A DNA stretch of 64,000 bases from Ornithodoros turicata. Its lineage: Eukaryota; Arthropoda; Arachnida; Ixodida; Argasidae. The position numbers were made by a program, and so were the translations under genes. The notes below the pieces were generated by a model that saw nothing but the letters and a program-made list of their open reading frames with translations, ran no database searches and had not been told where the DNA came from. The stretch spans positions 1 to 64,000 of the forward strand of contig NW_026999461.1 in assembly GCF_037126465.1 (NCBI RefSeq). Reading direction: 5' to 3'. Below, piece after piece: positions 12,387 through 23,968 of this stretch (position 1 is its first letter; the number at the start of each line of letters is the position of its first letter).

Positions 12387-12727
12387 AAGCTGTGTGATAG
12401 AAGTATCATGTGTCATCAAGCTTCACTTATATTCATACGATGACTGTTGTGCTGTAGGTTCTTGCTGTTCGTTTCGAGCAGCGGCTGCGGTCTTTCGTCC
12501 CGTCAGGTAAGTGTACAAGTATCAGTTTCTGGCCGGTGTTGGTTCTGCTAATTTCATTCTCGTTTTTGCAGGCCATGAAAGAACAAAGGAGGATATCATT
12601 TTCCGTCTTAAGGGTTAAGCTGTGTGATAGAAGTGTGTGATCAAGCATCAGTTGTATTCATACCATGACTGTTGTGCTGTAGGGTTTTGTATGTTTCGAG
12701 CGGCGGCAGCAGTTTTCCGTCCCGTCA
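12387..12727. repeat. Tandem duplication, second unit split by the element at 12728
   Basis: Unit 1 (12387-12614) and unit 2 (12615-12727, continuing at 15239-15280) share AAGCTGTGTGATAGAAGT, CATGACTGTTGTGCTGTAGG, GTTTCGAGC and TCCGTCCCGTCA. Unit 1 reads CCCGTCAGGTAAGTGTACAA without interruption; in unit 2 the same site holds the 2511-bp insertion. CAG|GTAAG here and TTTGCAG|GCC near 12572 look like splice sites, so this may be a piece of a transcribed gene. Confidence 0.8.
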
Positions 12728-15238
12728 CCCTGGCAAAAATCTGGAGTGGGACCACTTCAAAGTGGTTTATTGGACAGGTGCCACTTTGAGTGTGGGACCA
12801 CTTAGTGACTGGGACCAGTTGAAAGTGGAACCAGCCTCACGATGGTCCCACTTGAAGTGGAACCAGTGGAATTGATCCAGTGGTCCCCTCTGCTAAGTGG
12901 TCCGGGATCCGGCCACTTAGCAGCTGGGACCACTGAATGCATGACCGAAAATAATGCGTAGAAATGCACATATTGCTCAAGTAATTACCGTTTATTCTGC
13001 TAAAAGCATACACTGAGCAGAAAGAAATAATCAATACATCTCTACATTTACATACCACGTAGTATAAGTCTGATCACTCACTGTGTCTAGACAAAGCATA
13101 TGCCTGACTGTGCGATGCACTCACGGACCACAGGGAGCTTTCGTTCGTTGGCCACCTCACATCTTGTATCTTCTTAGAGAAGATGGCACGACACTCCTGT
13201 TTTCTATGCAGGTCGCGACATACACCCCCATTCCTCTTCACCGTACGTTCGGAATCTTCTTATCCTGTTTCTCTTCAAGTTCATCCGAAGTTTCTAAAAT
13301 GAAACATCTAATTAATAGTAATCAAAACATCACGGTCATCACTCATACCTGCAAACATTCGCGACGTGCAGTCCGATTGGCGTTTCACAGTGCGTTCTTG
13401 CCTCTACCAGGGGTGCGAAGCTGTAGTAGAAATCTATAGTAGCAGAAAACTCACGTGACCTCCGGAGCTCGACCAATGACTGAGGACTAGCCACCCTATT
13501 TTTTTCTTTTTTGATTATGTCGCGAATGACGTAAATGACGTGTCATCCGTTTCTCTCTCACTACTTTCCTCCTCTCTGCTCTGCTTCCCGTCTTCTTTTG
13601 TTCCTTTTTTTCTTCCATGCACTGTTTTTTTGGTCCGCGTTTGTCGGAATGCAGTGGGAGTTACAGGAATACGACGGAGCCTTGGTTCTTTGTCACATGA
13701 AGTATTTTATTGTGCGACATACGGTTATGCAAGCAAGACGTACACAGGATGACATTAATATTGCTCCAGAATTTGCTCGAAGAAGCCTGATAATGTCGGA
13801 CTGCCTCTGGCAAGGACTGCTACTGGGAACTGGAGCTCAGTGGCTGCAAAATGCAAAAATTGGTATCAGATACACGGTTATGCATGTGAAAGTTGCAATG
13901 TAAATAGAAAGAATAAAGGTGCTATTGAACGCGAAAAATAAGAACTGTGGTAGGGTTGTGAGAAGCTCGCAGCCATGGGGTGTGATGAGCGACCTTAGTA
14001 CAAAAAATACCTTTTATTGCGCTACTTCACAATGATATATTCAGACCGATTAGCCTGACAATCTTGGCTTTGGCGCTACGTACAGAACAGCTACTAAGTC
14101 AACGCGTCGTACGAAACTTGTCGAGCGAAATCACCAAGAATCAGACTTACAGTAGCGTCATACCATTATACAGTACGACGTGAACGGGTATTTAATCATA
14201 ACGTTTAGATGATATTGTTTCACGAAAAGAAATATAGTCTACCATTGTATCTGCAAAGCTACGCTGTCTGTCTCGGTCACCGCCTATTCCGGTAACTGTT
14301 AAGCAACTTATTCACAATACACGAAGTGAATGCGGTGTTGTAAGGCAACAAGCAACGACAAATGACTTACCTCTCGGCAGTCGTTGACCAGGTATCGGGT
14401 ACGAGGCGTTCGGACGCTCGAATAGTTTCTACAGCAAGAAGCAGAGCACAAATGTTGCGCAGGCATCTTCCCTGGCAGCTGTTACTGTTCGAGGACACTC
14501 ACATGATTCGAGGACACTCTCATTCCAACTTGCTGCGACGCGTCGAAGTTCTAACGTTCTAACTTCCAACTGCCACCTGCCACTCTCGCCCTCTCGCCAC
14601 TCTCGCTCCGTCGCTCGCCTCTCGATCTCTCCCTCTCGGCTCTCGCCGTTTGAAGTTTGAATTGCCGTGGCGCCTTCACATTGCATCAGCCTCTGCAATT
14701 ACATTTTCTTTTTTTGTTGTTGTCTTTCTTCTAGTATTTAGCTTAATTTTTGCTGTTGTTGAGATATATTTTTCTACATTTCCCTGGTACTTAATATGTT
14801 ATGATATTCACCTCAGATGAGAATGTGCACGAATTGGCGTTACAACATTCGCAGACGCGCGCACCTGGATAAAGAGCAATAAAAAGAGACCATGCCTGTG
14901 CTAAAATAGATCAGAGTAATAGATCAAACAAAACATGGCAAGTGTGCACAAGATGAAATCTGAAAGGGGGAAGCTGGGAAGCTGCCCAACTTGGAGTCTC
15001 AGCGACCATTCGGGGGAAAAAAGGTACCTGTGAGGCTCCAGCTGGAACTTCTGGAACCATCTGAGACCAGAGTGGTACCACTGATGTCACCAAAAGTGGA
15101 ACCAGCCACCCCACTTAGGGATCCAGCTGGGACCATCCACATTCAACTGGAACCATTCCGGGACCATCAAACATCCAACTGGAACCAGTCCAGATTCAAC
15201 TGGAACCATTCTGGGACCAGTCCAGATTTTCGCCTGGG
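12728..15238. mobile_element. TIR element A (CCCTGG ends, 2-bp CA duplication)
   Basis: The ends CCCTGGCAAAAATCTGG (12728-12744) and, inverted, CCCAGGCGAAAATCTGG (to 15238) form the terminal repeats. The flanks are CA on both sides (12726-12727, 15239-15240), and the uninterrupted sister repeat at 12501-12520 shows the empty site. Both subterminal regions (12745-12940, 14985-15230) are arrays of degenerate words such as CCACTT, AAGTGG, GGGACCA and AACTGGAACCA in both orientations, as in EnSpm/CACTA-like elements. The interior contains a 3'-end-like motif at 13486 but no recognisable transposase, so this copy is non-autonomous. Confidence 0.8.
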
Positions 15239-15280
15239 CAGGTAAGTGTACAAGTATCAGTTCGTGGCCGGTGTTGATTG

Positions 15281-16182
15281 TAAACCAAATTTGTTGTTGC
15301 TATGACCATTCTACTCGGTTTTATTCACTTGTATTTGAACATTACTAATTTGCGATTGAACGCCCTAGTCAGACACATTTCTCTCCAGCGCTTCAGAGAC
15401 ATCGCTTTCGCCGAAATTCAGTGAATTTTGAAGTCCACCGTTATCGTGGGTTACCAGAAGAACTCAGACCGCAACCCGTCATTGACTGTCCAGTCCTGTA
15501 TTGTGCCACACGACACTGTGTGGCATAAAGCATGTGTACGTGTGGAATACTTCGCTACTGTGTGCGTGGGATGTTTTGTATGATTGTGTCGACACTGGAT
15601 ACCACTTTCAAGGTATGCATTTTCGGAATAAAATAGATACATATATAGTTTTGCAGTACTTCATTTCGTGTATTTTATGCGTGTTGCGATTGAGTGAACA
15701 ATAGAACGGAGAAATTCAACTTCGCTCAAGTCACAGAAAGTCCACAAAAAGTCTTCACATCATACGGGGATGGCGTTAATCTTGCTTAAGTAAATCATGT
15801 ATCTTCCTCGATTAAGAAGAATATACAGTGCCTCACGCAGCGGTCGCCAAGCCTTTTAAAAAATGAACGAAGGTAGTTTCGTGGGTGGCGCCGACTCATT
15901 GATAGCTGAGTCACAACAAAGTCAACAGAGAAATTGAGATCACATATAACAAGACTTACACATGAAGGTCACACGAAATTTGTGTAAAGTATATGGAGAG
16001 TCTACAGGAAGACCTGTTACATTCCTGTGTAATTGTCAAGAAGACAAAGTTCCATAAGTCAACATAAAATCAATATGTCAGGTAAACACAAGGCTAATAG
16101 AAAGTCTACTGAATGTCTGTGCTCTCTGTTGACTAAATGCTGTAGAATGGAAACAAAAGGTCAACAGCCATTTTTGTAAGGG
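15281..16182. other. No gene; right terminus of a further CCC-type element near 16182
   Basis: From about 15720 to 16182 the sequence is rich in repeated words (GAAAGTCCAC, GAGAGTCTAC, GGTCAACAG). The reverse complement of its right border reads CCCTTACAAAAATGG, resembling the termini of element A. The border coincides with the end of LINE ORF1 similarity. I did not find the left end. Confidence 0.35.
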
Positions 16183-17611
16183 TTGTGTTCAAAGTGGTTT
16201 CCTGTGGCCCGATGTCGATTTCTTTTCCTTTTTTTTTTCATTGGGTTAGTAGTGTCTGCGGGGACGAGTATATTGGGCGTTCCCATTGTCCGCCCATCGG
16301 TGCCATTCTCGCGGTCGTCTCCATCCTGGGAGTGGGTATCCATCTGGTGTAATATTGGTGTGGAGACGCCTCGTAAGGTTCGCGGTGTCAGGCTCGTCTT
16401 TGTTGCATGGACGTCCCTCCTTCTAAAAAATCTTGTATCTTTCTGTGCTAATTGTTGTGCCACTGTATCGCTTCCGTCCGGTGAAAAATGAATATCTACC
16501 ATGCCGGATGCCTCAATTCTCGACCGAAGAAGGTGGTAGCTATTTAGGAATATCGTGCGGGTGTTTGAGCTGCATGCTGCTCTTCTTCTCGCTTCTTTTA
16601 TCTTGCCCTGAATGCTCTGCCCCCCTTCTTTCGTGAATGGGATGGAGCAAATTCCTACTGTATGACTAGGATGTTCGTTGAGCCATTGGCTCGCTTTGCT
16701 TTGTTATATTCGATGTGATCTGGTTAGGTTCTAGCTCGTTTAACACATCGTTGAGACCTGTCATGAGTATTATAAGAGCATCTTCGTTTTCGCTGTCGGG
16801 TCCTTTTGACATCTCGTCGAGGGTGTCACCAGTTTTGGCTTCTGGTATTCCTATAATGGTTGCCCGTCTGTCCCTCGAAATTTTTCTGAGGAGCGTTCAC
16901 GTTTGAGTCTCCGATTATTCTCACTTGTTTTCTTTGTTGGGAACTTGCGTTATGTGTCGCCTGGAGGTGATTCGCACTAGGAGTGTGGTTTAGGTTCGCC
17001 GAGGTGACCCATTTTCCAAGTGACACTGGTTGGGTTTCCACGATAGTGGAGTCATCATGACCTCGTTCAGTGGTCGCCGTGTCGACGAGATTCGCGTCAA
17101 TGAAGTGTTTCTGCCTCGATGCTTGAAGTTCGCCATTTTCTTTTTCTAACACCTCAACCCTGTTTATTAACGACTCTATTACTTCTGTTTTCGTTACGGT
17201 TTCCGTTGTGATTTCGAGGATTTTGGTCTCGAGGGCCTGGATCTCTTGTCTTGTTGGACTTTCTGTGGATCTTGATACCTTCCTACGCCTCTTGTTTTCT
17301 CTCGCGCGGGCATCGAGTTTCTCCACTATTGCTCCGTTCTCCGCTAAAAGTTTCTCGACCCTTTTCTGTAGGATTTGGTTGCACTCTTCAATCTTCATGA
17401 TAGACGCGTGCTGGTTCTCTAGCAGTTGGCTGTACTTTTGGAACGATCTGCATATGTTGCAGTCGAAGCGGGTATTCGATTCTTCGGCTTGTTCGAGGTT
17501 GTCAAAGTCGGTTTCGTCTAGGTACATCCATCGTTTGCACTGATCGCACTGGATCATTTGCTCTTGGCATTTCCTCCCCATAATGACGTGTAAATGGGCA
17601 CTGATTTTCAC
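16183..17611 (-). pseudogene. LINE ORF1: PHD-like finger, coiled coil and SGNH esterase (broken)
   Basis: The minus-strand frame from 17611 (more likely start Met at 17581) begins with a Cys-rich PHD-like finger (CDQCKRWMYL ... CNIC), then a long Glu/Lys-rich heptad-type segment (about residues 70-170) likely to form a coiled coil, then the esterase block I RIIGDSNV near 16915. A stop follows at 16826. Further minus-strand frames hold the other esterase blocks in order: IILMTGLNDVLNE near 16760 and VDIHFSPDG near 16490. GDS, GxND and DxxH are the catalytic blocks of SGNH hydrolases, which occur with PHD fingers in ORF1 proteins of CR1/L2-type LINEs, where they are thought to help RNA or membrane association. 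At least two frameshifts or stops separate the blocks, so the gene is dead. The 3' end is cut by the repeat border at 16182. Confidence 0.8.
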
Positions 17612-19194
17612 TGACCTTTGAAAAGCGCGCTGTTTCCAACTCCCTCACGACGGCGACGTTCACATCCGCCGTGTATAAACAAGCACGGTGCAGCGGGCGC
17701 TTTTCCCTCTCTCTTTCTTCTGAAGCATGTGCTTGATCGTGAGATGTCCCATGAAAACGACCGACAATGAGTTCTCGCGAAAAAGGAGAGGGAGAGACAA
17801 ATATGATTTTGCCAGTATCGTAGCTAGAAAAATATTTCGGGAGGGGCTTTACGGGAACTTTACACGGGGGAAGAGGATTTCACCCTATTTTCCCTCTCCT
17901 ATATGCACTGCCAAAGGTACGATTTCGGTGGTTTGAACCCCCCCTCTAGCTACTCCACTGCTTTCACCACTGGAACTGGGGTGTCAAGACACTTTACACT
18001 TTACACCAGTAGCTTTCAATATTACTAGATACTGACTACCGTCAGTGTGACGTTGAGTAGCGCACGCGCAGAGCGACGTAGATGGAGAGGAGAAAAAAAT
18101 GTGCACGTTGGCTGACGTTGACGCGGTCATCAACAGTCATGAATCGAATGAGGCCTCGACCCCACGTGCGACCAATGTATGTGTGTGGACAGCATGAAAA
18201 ATGACCATTGCTCCGGAAGCCTGTTAGTTCCATCAAGGCGGACTCTGCACATTGAGAAGATTTTGGGCTCCACACTGTCGTTCCTCCCTGAGGTTCACAA
18301 CTGAGTGGACTGTACAGGGGCTGTACCTTCACGAATTTTTTGCGGGCGATCTATCGAACGGATTTTTGTTCTGAAAACGGCTACGATATCAGGTGACTGA
18401 AAGGAACAGATATTCTCATTGGGACAACTTCGTAGCTTTTATAATTAAAAAGTTAATTAACGAAAGTTAATTAAGACATTGCCTTTGTACTTTGCTAATG
18501 CCCTCCTAAGGAGTGCCCTTCAGCATATGTTATATTGCAATTGATTTCATCTTGGAAAAAGTGTCATATATATTTTTAAGAAATATGTTCGCAGTTAGCT
18601 GGGACAGCCTGTATATGGAAGTGCTGTACAGAAATAATCTCAATCTTTCCGATGTACGTAAGTACGCAACTATTTTCTCAAACTGTTGTTCACAAAGTGC
18701 AGTTCTTTTAGGTATCACATCAATGATAATTCTTTTGCAGTACCGACAGCACTGACTTTGCGGTCTGCTTTTGTTTCCAAGTATTCTCTCCTAGGCGGAA
18801 GATATGTTACAGGCAACACGCAAAATGCTGCATTATTGACTAAATGATCCTAGGCATTTTGTGAAATGCCGGTTTCACTTTGCTTTGCGCTTTGCATCAA
18901 CGTTGCTTTGCATCACCCGCAGAAGAGATGGGTAGAAGAGTTCACTTTTGTGAACTCATGCATTCAATTCATTTCAGCGAGTCTCCAAAAAAAAAAAGTC
19001 GTTCATTCATTTATTTTTTGGTGACGTTATCATGTACCAAATAGTGACGTCATGGCTGTGGACCATTCGGTCAGTTCCAGTTTCAAAGGTCGTGTTCAAC
19101 TTTCGAAGCTCTTTCGAAGCAAAAGGCATCTAGTCCATCAGCCCTCAAAATATTACTGCGTCGTGGATAGTATGGCTGGACAACTTGAGGCAGG
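17612..19194. other. No recognised gene
   Basis: No coding similarity or clear repeat termini seen. Short open frames only. Confidence 0.5.
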
Positions 19195-19501
19195 CAACAC
19201 CACCTAGATAGAGAAAGCCTGCGCATTGCCTCCTCTCCCCCTTTCCATTAAGAGTCAGAATTCGTCTGCTACTGCGATTCACCGCTTTGCGAATTCAAGA
19301 ACCCGCAAATAATTGCAGCTCACCTGGAACCTGCATACCTAACTATTTAGACAAAAAGTGCAAATAGGCTTTCCAGAAAATAAGTTTTGAGAGAGATTGA
19401 GACCGTTGGCAACGACCGCTGGAAGTATGGCCGTGATTGGCCGACTTAATTGCTACGTCACGTCGGGGAGCGCGCAGACTTTCTGTATCTAGGTGGTGTT
19501 G
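19195..19501. mobile_element. Small MITE with CAACACCACCTAGATA termini
   Basis: CAACACCACCTAGATAGAG at the left and its inverted counterpart at the right (CTTTCTGTATCTAGGTGGTG ends near 19499) form a terminal inverted repeat of about 28 bp with few mismatches. The 307-bp unit has no coding content. The target duplication is not clear. Confidence 0.6.
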
Positions 19502-19663
19502 ACACAGGGCGGCCACCCTCCCTGCTTGCGCAAGATAATATAGTCCATGATACTCACTCTGCTTCCGTATTGGCTGTTCGTGTTAAGACTTACCGGATGA
19601 CACTACGCACTTCGGCAGAAGGTGCGCTCTCCTGCTGATGGCGCACAGTGGCGCTGCAGGACT

Positions 19664-19966
19664 TCTCCCTTTTATAAACAAATGACGTCATAGTGTTCGA
19701 CAGCGCCACTAATTTGGTAGAGTTCAACTACGCTCGAAGCTAGGGAGCGAACAAGGTCGCACCCAAAAGCCACAGCCTTGAGGGGATTACGATGGTCCCT
19801 GAAAGGGACGCGAGCTTCGGTTCTACTTGTCTTTCAATAGACCCCTCCCTGTTTGTAAACAAATGGCTTCATAGTGCTCCACAGCGCCATTAATTTGGTA
19901 GAGTTGAACTACGCTCGAAGCTATTGGGAGGTGGACAAGGTCGCACCTGAAAGCCATGGCCTTAAG
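19664..19966. repeat. Tandem duplication of about 180 bp, second unit split by the hAT-like element
   Basis: Unit 1 (19664-19840) and unit 2 (19841-19966, continuing at 22922-22990) share TAATTTGGTAGAGTT, CTACGCTCGAAGCTA, ACAAGGTCGCACC, AAAGGGACGCGA and CTTTCAATAG. Unit 1 gives the uninterrupted version of the target site. Confidence 0.8.
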
Positions 19967-22921
19967 CAGTGTTGCGGATTTGGCCGCTCAAATCGGATTT
20001 AAATCAAATCCGCATTTTCTCTGAAGGTAGTAAATCAAATCCAAATCAAATGCGGATTTAATTTTGACACGTTAAATCAAATCCTTTTAAATCCGGATTT
20101 GTTTTTCCGGACCTAAATCAAATCCGCTTTTAAATTCGGATTTATCGAATCTTTTGACAAGTCCGAGAGCCAAAATTCGTGCAGTAGCATTACTAGACCT
20201 ATAACCGTGTCTACAAATTACTAATACTGCACATATTCACTAAACAACGCTTAAATAACAGTGTGACGTGGCACAAAGAGCAATAAATTTCGTCTGATTG
20301 ACGAGGATATAAAGGGCCAACCTATCAATTCGCTGGCCGAAATTTTATTCATATTTTAGGACATACATTTTTGAGTTTAGAAAGACATTTCGGTTACGCC
20401 TGCTCGGCGTGTACCAGACTATCAGTCACCACGTATCAGACTGTGTCAGGGGCGGATCCAGACGCTCGATTTGGGGGGCGGGGGGGGCGGTTTCTTTTTC
20501 GGAGCGCGTAGTGGGGGAGGGGGAGAGGAAAATTCAATGTATAAACTGACGTTTTGGGGGGCGATTGGGGGGGAGCAATTTGGCGAGTTGCTTCTACAGC
20601 CGTCTGCTCGCTCTACCACAGGAGCTACATAAATGATATCTATACCATTCGATAGAGGATGAGTTAGCGGTTCTAATGAATCTACCTTCAAGGGAATGCG
20701 TGTACCCGCTCATGAACAATAAAAGTTCGAAATCGTACATTTTTTGCCGGAAGTGCTGTGTTCGGGAATTTTTTTCGTAGCGCCCCTTTAAAATAGGAGT
20801 CACGGGACTTTTTCCGCATGCTGTCTTGAACCCATAGTTTTTATCAGCCAAATTTTAAGGATGTGATAAAACAAGAAGCGCGTTGCTATGAGGTCAAAGT
20901 TGGGAAAAAATTCGAACCAACATTCGCCGCCGCAACCTTCCGCCTCTCCATATCGGAAATGGTTCATCGGATAGAGCTCGAAATTGTTGCATTTGTCATC
21001 AATCGAGATGCTATCTAACATATATTTTTTTCATGGAAATTACAAATTGTCAATTTCCCACCCTTGTCGATTTAAACTGGAACTACCCAAGAGTGGACAG
21101 AAGGCGACCTCACTGTGTCACCTCTAGCGTTCGCACGCCCCGTGCGGGCAACGGGCACGCCGTGCGTGCTTTCTCTTAAAGGTTGAAGACGCGCAGCCAT
21201 TTCGGATCGTTGGGATCGTTGAATGTGGATGTTGTATTTCACGCGCGACCAACCGCCGTACGATTAGCTGGAAGCTAACACCGGCCGCGTTTTGGAGGGC
21301 ATGAGTACTTCCCCCAGAGCTAGGCAGTCCCGAGCATTGCCCGAGCCCAGAGCTGCGTCGGCCTGCAGTGTGATAGCATTAGATTCCTCCTCACGAAAAA
21401 AACTCGTCCTCCGTCATTTAATTCCCCGTTGGCTCAGACGGCTCTCCTCGCCGGCGCGTAGCCGACAGCTTGCCACTCCGCCGCGCGGAATTGCGCAATG
21501 CCAGTGGAAGAGGGGCGCAAAGGGAAGCCCAACGAAAATACATGTAATGAATGAATGATGGGAGTAGAGTTGAAGGCATCCAGAAAGAAAATAGTAAAAC
21601 TTTATCGAAAATCAGCCGCACTTTCTGTTGCATTGCCAACACGGAATTCGTTAAGTGCCCCTAAATTTTTGTGTTACACCAAAACAGAAAAAGTGATACT
21701 GATGAAAGTGTATTGAATCGTAGATGACTGGCTCACTCTGGGAGGGACGGTGCACAACCCCCATCTCCATCATCACGTATCGTGTTGGTGTTGACTCGGC
21801 CTTCACGGGGCATGAACAGTGTGGAGTTGGTAGGTATGGTACACCTTCCCAAAAGCGGATTTCGGGTCAGGAACCTCCTCGTCATTTAGCACCGAGCGAA
21901 CACCTGAGTGAAGGAATTCCTATCGCGGGCCTAGACTCAGCTACGCCCAAAAACACACGCCTGCGTCGATTTCTTCCATCAGTACTCAAAAGACCACAGG
22001 TCGTCGGTTACTATACCCTGGGGGTCACAATTAAATGGATCGTTAATAAATCGTGGGACATGTTACGAATACTTATACTAAACGTGTAGCCCATGGGTCT
22101 ATTTTAATGCTGACGTTTCGGGGGTTTGTAAAAATTTTCCTCGCGCAGTACAGACTGTTGTAATCAAGGAAAAAAAAAAAAAGAAAAAGGTATGCGAGGA
22201 AAAGTGGCGCATCTTGCCATGATTGTTTCCTGGGTGTAGGAAAGGCTTGCCTTCCCGAAATCACGAAATGATAGGATGTGATATATTTATAGTTCGTTTT
22301 TACTTTGTTTTGACGTGTATGCGTGTACCTATATGCGTTCAATATGATGGCGAAGACCAAGAATTTCGCGACATGATTTGGCAAGCTTCAAACGGGTCGT
22401 GCTTGAAGACTCAGCTAGAGGTCCACGGGAGAGGTGCCGTCCAATCAACAGAATAACGTTAACTGAGTTCAAGGAACTGCACCTGGTGTTCCCTCGGTGC
22501 GGTGAGGGGAAGTGATTGGAACAAAACGGCTACTCCTGTCGCTCTGGAGAGAGGACGCCGCTAGTGCGTGTGCAGATTTCAGACAAGGTCACAATAATTG
22601 GCGTAGAATGCGGAACGGCGCTTCGCTCAATTTCAAATCCACGCATCGTGTGAGGGCGCTTGGCGAAATCCACGCGCAAATCCGCTGAAAAAAGGGCCAT
22701 TCAATCCAAATCCAAATCATTCGTGGAAAATGCGATTGAATCCAAATCCAAATCATACCTGGAATATGGGATTGAATCCAAATCCAAATCATTAGTGGAA
22801 AATGCGATTAAATCCAAATCCAAATACTGCCCATATTTTTTTGCGCAAATCAAATCTCAAATCAAATCCGCCAGCCCTCCGGTGGATTTAAATCCGGATA
22901 TAAATCAAATCCGCAACACTG
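19967..22921. mobile_element. hAT-like element, 2955 bp, non-autonomous
   Basis: The termini CAGTGTTGCGGATTT are perfectly inverted at both ends. The flanks GCCTTAAG (19959-19966) and GTCTTGAG (22922-22929) match at 6 of 8 positions, and the sister tandem unit shows the ancestral site. Both ends carry many AAATCC/GGATTT words (AAATCAAATCC, AATCCAAATCC) as subterminal repeats. A further MITE-like fragment with CAGGGGCGGATCCAGACG lies inside at about 20448-20590. I found no transposase domain in the interior. Confidence 0.75.
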
Positions 22922-23162
22922 GTCTTGAGGGGATTTCGATGGTCTCCGAAAGGGACGCGACCTCCGGTTGCAGTTTTCTTTCAATAGGGGGCAGCGAACA
23001 AATTGCCATTCTTGCAACCCAGCACTTCCCTGCCGATTTGTTTCGGTTTCGGTCTGTCTACCACCGTTATGATGACGTTTCTCGGGTAGAGGTGTATAAT
23101 ATAGCGGATGTCGAGAGTGAGTAACGAGTCCACACGACGGTCAATCCAGTAGACTGGTGAAT

Positions 23163-23341
23163 CAGGGGCTGATCTAGGATTTTCTCGAGGGGGGGGGGGG
23201 GGGAGGGTCCGCTGTGGACAAGTGCCACGTGCATGCTGGGATTGGTCTATTGAAGCCTATGTTCAAGTATAGAATTCAGGGGGATCGAGGGGTCCGGACC
23301 CCCCTCCATTCCCCCCCTCCAAGGGTCCGGATCCGCGCCTG
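23163..23341. mobile_element. hAT-like MITE, 179 bp, with perfect 8-bp target duplication
   Basis: Left end CAGGGGCTGATCTAGG and, inverted, right end CAGGCGCGGATCCGG flank a G-run and C-run rich body. TGGTGAAT occurs directly on both sides (23155-23162 and 23342-23349), a perfect 8-bp target duplication as expected for hAT elements. No coding content. Confidence 0.85.
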
Positions 23342-23399
23342 TGGTGAATGAATATGGTCGTTGGTGAATGAGTTCTCTCCATCTGTTCACGTCAATATG

Positions 23400-23770
23400 C
23401 CTCTTGTGGTTCACTGAAAGCCCAGTGCGGAGCCTGTGAATTATGTAAGGAAAAAATATGAAGCAAAAAAGAGAAGCCGGAGCTGTTTGGCTGCACGTGT
23501 AACATATGTTTGAAACTCCTGAAACGTCGCCACGCCAGTGCTGGACAGCTGTTTCGGCCTTATTGGGCCATCGTCAGCAGTACGCAGGCAGGCAACGTTT
23601 GAGCGGATGGCGCAGGAAGGTCACGTAGCACGTGATTTTCAAACATTTCGAACATATGTTATAGGCGCAGCCGAAGAGCTCTGGCAAATCTTTTCTTTCC
23701 ATACATGCTTCACTGGCTTCGCACTGGGCTTTCAGTAGTGTGTCGCACACCCTGACGGGAGGAATCACGT
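23400..23770. repeat. Inverted repeat around a hammerhead motif
   Basis: Blocks at about 23405-23520 (CACTGAAAGCCCAGTGCG, GAAGC...AGAGAAG, AGAGCTG/GGAGCTG, AACATATGTT) return inverted at about 23640-23740, and TTTGAGCGGAT...GGTCACGTAGCACGTGAT (23600-23635) returns inverted at about 23765-23815. The piece looks like two rearranged copies of one retroelement 3' region. Confidence 0.55.
23530..23600 (-). ncRNA. Candidate hammerhead ribozyme 1
   Basis: On the minus strand, CTGACGA is followed by a stem II GGCC/GGCC hairpin with an internal loop, then GAAA, then the palindrome ACAGCTGT and a C. CUGANGA, the GAAA box and a very short palindromic stem III before the cleavage-site C are the conserved elements of hammerheads reported in Penelope-like elements. 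Bases CTG upstream and CAG downstream can start stem I. Core positions are 23577 down to 23543. Activity cannot be judged from sequence alone. Confidence 0.6.
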
Positions 23771-23884
23771 GCTACGTGACCTTCTGACGCAATCCGCTCA
23801 AACGATGCAAATATGTTCCAAAAGCCGGGAGTAGACATGATAAAGAAAACGCACACACCGACTTAACGCAACGAAAGTAACAAA

Positions 23885-23945
23885 TTTAATTGACGTTTCG
23901 TCTCCCATGCGGGAGACATCATCAGAGCTAGCCTTAGTGGCAGAA
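23885..23945 (-). ncRNA. Candidate hammerhead ribozyme 2, downstream of a Penelope-like ORF end
   Basis: On the minus strand, CTGATGA is followed by a GTCTCCC/GGGAGAC stem II with a GCAT loop, then GAAACGTC; ACGT is the short palindromic stem III and C the expected cleavage position. Core positions are 23925 down to 23892. It lies about 45 bases 3' of the stop codon of a Penelope-like GIY-YIG reading frame (23969), the known place of hammerheads in that retroelement class. Stem I pairing with the flanks is weak by eye. Confidence 0.65.
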
Positions 23946-23968
23946 TGAGGATACAGCAACCCGTTTCT

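Noticed and set aside
13535..13903. 122-codon plus-strand frame in element A
   Set aside because: No recognised domain and a T-rich hydrophobic start typical of chance frames; not supported as a gene.
20578..20625. tRNA-like box A (TGGTAGAGCG) on the minus strand
   Set aside because: No box B and no cloverleaf; the following sequence is a G/C-run MITE body. At most a degenerate SINE head.
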